Positions 53,546-56,750 of a stretch of 56,750 bases of DNA are shown here, in pieces. A program made the translations under genes and the position numbers. This stretch comes from JBCCGI01 sp039029355 (GTDB lineage: Bacteria > Planctomycetota > UBA1135 > GCA-002686595): the NCBI GenBank assembly GCA_039029355.1, contig JBCCGI010000056.1:1-56750 (forward strand), in the 5' to 3' direction. The notes under the pieces were generated by a model. It saw only the letters and a list, made by a program, of their open reading frames with translations, had not been told where the DNA came from and ran no database searches. Position 1 is the stretch's first letter, and every line of letters begins with the position of its first letter.

Positions 53546-55459
53546 CTAAGGCTCCGACTCCGGCGCCGCCCCCAGCCGCTCCCAGTCGATCCCCCGCCCC
53601 GGCATCTTGAGCGCGCGCGCCCAGCGCGGGTCCGCCTCGCGGTGGACATAGCGTGAAGCCGACGGATCGCGGCCCTCCGGCGCCACCGTCGCGAGCGGCG
53701 TGCGCGGATCGGCGACGCCGTCGGGCTCGTCCCCCATCGACGGGAGCGCGATCGCCTGCAGCCCGGCGGTCTTGGTCATCGAGATCTCCAAACCGTGGCC
53801 GCGGTTGCGCAGGTCCTGGAGCAGCAGCGGATCCCAGCCTGGCTCGAAGTAGGTCACCGTCGGCTGCCACTGCTGGTGCAGGCGCGGCGCGCGCTGGGCT
53901 TCGGCGAGGGACTCGCCGTACACCTCGGTGCGCAGGATGGTCAGGAACACCGACGTGATGATACGCGGGCCGCCGCGGGCGCCCAGCAGCATCGTCACCG
54001 CGTTGCCGCCGTCGCGCATCACGACCGGCGTCATCGAGGACAGCGGGCGCTTGCCGGGCTCGGGCGCATTGGCGCGACCGCCGACCAGGCCGAACTGGTT
54101 CGGGGTGCCGGCCTGCAGCGCGAAGTCGTCGAGCTCGTTGTTGAGGAAGAAGCCGGCGTCGCGCACGTACAGGCCCGAGCCGAAGTGCGAGTTGAGCGTC
54201 GTGGTCAGGCTGACCGCGTTGCCCTCGGCGTCGATGACGACCAGGTGCGTCGTCTCGGTGCCCTCGGGCGGGCCGTCGAGCGGCATCGGGCCGATGGCGG
54301 CGTTGGCGCGCTCGCCGATCGAGATACGGCGGGTCGCGATCCACGAGGGTGACAGCAGCTCGTCGGCCGGCACGTCGTGGAAGTCGGGGTCGCCCATGTG
54401 CGCCGCGCGGTCGGCGAAGGCGCGCCGCAGCGCCTCGATCCACCAGTGCACGGCGCGGCCCGAGATGCCGGCGCGCGCCGAGGGGTAGAGCTCCGCGCGC
54501 TCGGTGCCGGCGTGGGCGGCGAGGGTCAGCTCGCGCTCCTGGTCCAGCGGAAAGCCGTCCAGGATCGACAGCGCCTGCAGCAGCACGACGCCGCCGGACG
54601 ACGGCGGCGGCATGGTCAGGATCTCCTTGCCCCGGAACCAGCCGCGCAGGGGCTCGCGCATGCGCGCCTCGTAGGTCTCTAGGTCGGCGTGCTCCAGCAC
54701 CCCGCCGTGGCGCGCGACCTCGCCGACGATCGCGTCCGCGGTCGCGCCGAGGTAGAAGCCCGCCGGGCCCTGGTCGGCGATCCGCTCCAGCGTGTCGGCC
54801 AGCGCGTGCTGCTGGAGGCGCGCCGTCTGGCTGGGGACCTCGCCGCCGGGGTAGTACAGCTCGCCGCCGCCGCCCGCCTCGATGCGCTCGCGCATGCCGG
54901 GCTGCTTTAGCCGCCACTGCAGGTTGGCGCCGATGATGCCGTAGCGCGCCTGGCGGATGGCCGGCTCGATCAGCTCGCGCCAGGGGAGCGAGCCCGCGGT
55001 CTGGTGCAGCAGCCAAAGCCCCGCCACCGAGCCCGGCACGCCGACGCTCAGCCCCGAGAAGCGCGCCAGCTTCGCGTCGAGCCCTCCCTCGGCGTCGAGG
55101 AAGGCCTCGGCCGTCAGCGCCGCGGGCGCGGTCTCGCGGAAGTCCAGCGCCAGCGGCTCCTGGGCCGTGTCGTGCGGGGCGTAGATCGCGAAGCCCCCGC
55201 CGCCGAGGTTGCCCGCCTCGGGAAAGGTCACCGCCAGCGCAAAGGCCGCCGCGACGGCCGCGTCGACCGCGTTGCCGCCGTCCTCGAGCACCCGCTGGCC
55301 GATCTCCGAAGCGATCAGCTCCTCGGTGACGACCAGTCCCCGCCGCGGCGTCGGGTAGACGTCGCCCGCGTCGAGCTCGGGGAACGAGGCGCAGCCGCCG
55401 AGGAGCGCGACCAAGGCGACCTCGAGCGCCGCGCGCGGAGCCGGCACCCGCAGCATCAC
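53546..55459 (-). CDS. ggt: gamma-glutamyltransferase (lipoprotein)
   Basis: The 637-residue protein can start at GTG 55459 or ATG 55456; the stop of the upstream gene overlaps both. A lipobox (VALLGGC) near residue 23 anchors it to the membrane. Family signatures are EIGQRVLEDGGNAVDAAVAAAFAL, GNLGGGGFAIY, ETTHLVVIDAEGNAVSLTTTL (the autocatalytic Thr begins the small subunit) and LSSMTPVVMRDG. It hydrolyses or transfers gamma-glutamyl groups, classically from glutathione, after self-cleavage. The N-terminal and C-terminal subunits are both complete. It is transcribed with the NIL-domain gene upstream. Confidence 0.94.
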   Translation of the reverse strand: MMLRVPAPRAALEVALVALLGGCASFPELDAGDVYPTPRRGLVVTEELIASEIGQRVLEDGGNAVDAAVAAAFALAVTFPEAGNLGGGGFAIYAPHDTAQEPLALDFRETAPAALTAEAFLDAEGGLDAKLARFSGLSVGVPGSVAGLWLLHQTAGSLPWRELIEPAIRQARYGIIGANLQWRLKQPGMRERIEAGGGGELYYPGGEVPSQTARLQQHALADTLERIADQGPAGFYLGATADAIVGEVARHGGVLEHADLETYEARMREPLRGWFRGKEILTMPPPSSGGVVLLQALSILDGFPLDQERELTLAAHAGTERAELYPSARAGISGRAVHWWIEALRRAFADRAAHMGDPDFHDVPADELLSPSWIATRRISIGERANAAIGPMPLDGPPEGTETTHLVVIDAEGNAVSLTTTLNSHFGSGLYVRDAGFFLNNELDDFALQAGTPNQFGLVGGRANAPEPGKRPLSSMTPVVMRDGGNAVTMLLGARGGPRIITSVFLTILRTEVYGESLAEAQRAPRLHQQWQPTVTYFEPGWDPLLLQDLRNRGHGLEISMTKTAGLQAIALPSMGDEPDGVADPRTPLATVAPEGRDPSASRYVHREADPRWARALKMPGRGIDWERLGAAPESEP

Positions 55460-55707
55460 GAGAGGCTGGGCGACTCGCCTTCCTTGATCTCTTCGACCTG
55501 GACGCCCTTCTCGCGGAGGTAGACGACCGACTCCTCGATCTTCTCCAGAGGCCCCTCGATCTCGACCGCCACCAGCGCCACCTGCTCGGTGATGCTCGCC
55601 GCGCGGATGTTGGGGATCACCCCGAACTCCGCGTTCAGCGTGTGGCTGATGATCGGTTCCTTGATGATGTGCTGGGGGAACGTGCAGAAGTACTTGCGCA
55701 GAGCCAT
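55456..55707 (-). CDS. small NIL-domain protein
   Basis: The 83-residue protein has the NIL (ferredoxin-like, ACT-related) fold: KYFCTFPQHIIKEPIISH, NIRAASITEQVALVAVEIEG and IEESVVYLREKGVQVEEI. NIL domains occur at the C-terminus of methionine ABC ATPases and in sulfur-linked ferredoxins, where they may bind ligand or partner. A GAAAG precedes the start (GAAAGATG). It overlaps ggt by 4 bp, so a link to sulfur amino acid or glutathione metabolism is reasonable but not proven. Confidence 0.85.
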   Translation of the reverse strand: MALRKYFCTFPQHIIKEPIISHTLNAEFGVIPNIRAASITEQVALVAVEIEGPLEKIEESVVYLREKGVQVEEIKEGESPSLS

Positions 55708-55729
55708 CTTTCGAGGGGGCGAGCGCCGT

Positions 55730-56395
55730 TCACCGACGCGTCAGGCGCGGCAGGAGCATCGCCGACGCGCATCCCACCACACACGACACCGCGCCCGCAA
55801 GTCCGCCGTCGAGCGGGCGCCTCGGGACCCACTCCACGCCCCCCAAACGGTAGATCGCGGGGTTCTCATGGACCCAGTCCCAGCCCGCCGCGTCGAAGAC
55901 CGGCCACGCGGGCGAGGCGCTGAGCAGCACCGCCTGGGCCGCGGGATGCGCCGCCGCGAAGCCGCCCTCGCCCGCCAGCAGCCCCCCCGCCACGGCGAGC
56001 GCCGACAGCAGAGGGCCGGCGAGGAGCAGCGCGCCGGCCAGCGCGGCGGGTCGCCGGGGCGCCAGAGCGCCGAGCCCCAGCCCGAGGAGGTACAGCCCCG
56101 CGACCACCAGCCCCGGCGCGACCGCCCCGCGGACGTCGCGCTCGGAGAAGAGGTCGACCTCGACCAGGAGCACCATCCAGAGCCCGGGCACGAGCAGCCC
56201 AAGCGGCCAGAGCCGCACGCCGAAGGCACCGCACAGGGCGCCGGCGGCCGGGGCGAGGAAGGTGAGCCAGGCGAGCAGCGCGAGCGGGTCCGGCGCGCCC
56301 TCGACACGCGGCAAGGCGCCGGCGAGCCCGGCCAGGGCTGCCGCTCCGAGCGCGTACCACGCGCTGCGTTCCGGGGTTCGCGTCGAGCCGTCCAA
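55730..56395 (-). CDS. multi-pass membrane protein of unknown function
   Basis: About 221 residues from a TTG start at 56395. Five or six hydrophobic segments rich in Ala, Leu and Gly (ALGAAALAGLAGALP, LALLAWLTFLAPAAGALCG, LGLLVPGLWMVLLVEVDL, GLVVAGLYLLGLGLGAL, ALLLAGPLLSALAVAGGLL, and one near the end) are separated by short loops; a larger loop contains WPVFDAAGWDWVHENPAIYR. I recognise no family. It is 22 bp upstream of the NIL-domain gene in the same direction and could be cotranscribed with it and ggt. A TAGGCT hexamer sits 6 nt before the TTG. Confidence 0.6.
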   Translation of the reverse strand: MDGSTRTPERSAWYALGAAALAGLAGALPRVEGAPDPLALLAWLTFLAPAAGALCGAFGVRLWPLGLLVPGLWMVLLVEVDLFSERDVRGAVAPGLVVAGLYLLGLGLGALAPRRPAALAGALLLAGPLLSALAVAGGLLAGEGGFAAAHPAAQAVLLSASPAWPVFDAAGWDWVHENPAIYRLGGVEWVPRRPLDGGLAGAVSCVVGCASAMLLPRLTRR

Positions 56396-56401
56396 GCGGT
56401 C

Positions 56402-56407
56402 AGCCTA
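56402..56407 (-). promoter_or_regulatory. candidate -10 hexamer (TAGGCT) for the membrane protein gene
   Basis: TAGGCT ends 6 nt before the TTG start, as for the LamG-esterase and mcsB genes. No -35 is evident. Confidence 0.3.
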
Positions 56408-56422
56408 ACCGCCCCCGACGCG

Positions 56423-56466
56423 AAGAAAGAGGGCGCCCCGGAGAGCGAGTGCTCTCCGGGGCGCCC
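56423..56466 (-). terminator. strong 16-bp hairpin terminator
   Basis: A perfect 16-bp stem (56431-56446 and 56451-56466, arms GGGCGCCCCGGAGAGC) closes a 4-nt loop. On the minus strand it is followed by TCTTTCTTC. It ends a transcript coming from beyond the right edge, since it lies upstream of the local membrane protein gene. Confidence 0.65.
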
Positions 56467-56750
56467 TCCCAGGCCGGGCGGCGACCCCCCCAACTCGCGG
56501 GGGGGCGGGGGAGACCCCCCCGTCCCGTCCCCTTTTCCGCGGCCGCCGCCCGGCCGCGGGGGGCCACGAGCCCCAGGCCCCCGGGGGCTTCCCCGGGCGT
56601 GCCGCGGGGCGTCCGACGCGCAGATGGGGCGTACGACGCCCGCCAGGGAGGGGCCCCCCCGGAGCACAACCCAAACCCGGGGCCCCCCATAATGACCGGG
56701 GGGGGGGGGTAGCGGGACCCCTGGAGCGCGCCGCGCCCAACCCCCGACAC
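56467..56750. other. right-end non-coding GC-rich DNA
   Basis: The last 284 bp hold homopolymer runs (a run of 12 G near 56698-56709) and no credible reading frame; the open frames here look like GC artefacts with Pro/Gly/Arg-rich translation. It is probably intergenic DNA leading to a minus-strand gene outside the window. Confidence 0.5.

Noticed and set aside
56400..56750. Reading frame at the right edge
   Set aside because: The translation is Pro/Gly/Arg-rich with no domain, and it spans a terminator and a G12 run; more likely intergenic.

Overview
The window is very GC-rich bacterial chromosome, densely packed, with no rRNA, tRNA, CRISPR array or intact insertion sequence that I can see. 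The gene content points to a Planctomycetota-like organism. It has an H-X9-DG type pseudopilin-like protein, a large right-handed beta-helix exoprotein, secreted GDSL/sialate-esterase-type carbohydrate esterases (one with a LamG domain), MJ0042-like zinc-ribbon proteins carrying a transmembrane segment, an ECF-like sigma factor, a McsB-type protein arginine kinase and N-terminally anchored lipoproteins. LspA, the Kdo transferase WaaA and a Wzm/Wzt exporter indicate a diderm envelope. The phylum call is inference from family content; no marker phylogeny was possible.

Layout. 1-3.2 kb (minus): a BatA-like protein (cut by the window edge), a DUF58 protein and a GAF-PP2C phosphatase. The phosphatase is divergent from a STAS/PilZ-like fusion (3.5-4.3 kb), which looks like a partner-switching signalling pair. 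4.4-15 kb: a glycosyltransferase, a HAD-fold protein lacking a key Asp, a CBS-pair protein, a FecR-like exported protein, McsB, an SLC13/RCK transporter, a glycosidase-like secreted protein and a LamG-esterase. 15-19.6 kb: an ECF-like sigma factor, then a compact polysaccharide export operon (Wzm, Wzt with a C-terminal cargo domain, and a methyltransferase carrying a roughly 230-residue coiled coil and a C-terminal amphipathic tail). This operon resembles the WbdD chain-terminator/ruler system. 19.8-27.3 kb: arginase, a HEAT-repeat protein, an unusual 15-copy 17-bp palindromic array, a small lipoprotein, a phosphohexomutase, threonine aldolase and an aminotransferase, several with 4-bp overlaps.

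27.4-40.8 kb: a degenerate HUH/Y1 transposase-like protein, a UbiA-family phosphoribosyltransferase-like enzyme, a pseudopilin, metK with a long leader, then a collinear minus-strand run dksA-like, lspA, pyrD, response regulator, secA, waaA driven from a good sigma70-like promoter at 38.74-38.77 kb. XerC/D and a potassium channel run the other way. 40.8-47.4 kb: beta-helix exoprotein and a uvrB-uvrC operon. 47.5-50.3 kb: two zinc-ribbon membrane proteins, the second with an in-frame G11 tract, closed by a strong terminator. 50.5-56.4 kb: a secreted ClpP-like serine protease, an esterase-EEP phosphatase fusion lipoprotein, gamma-glutamyltransferase overlapping a NIL-domain protein, and a membrane protein.

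Recurring themes are envelope/polysaccharide biogenesis, short or absent mRNA leaders (TANNNT hexamers 6-12 nt before several starts), and short inverted repeats at convergent gene ends. The best candidates for something new are the terminator-ruler-exporter operon, the palindromic 17-bp array and the inactive HUH-type protein.
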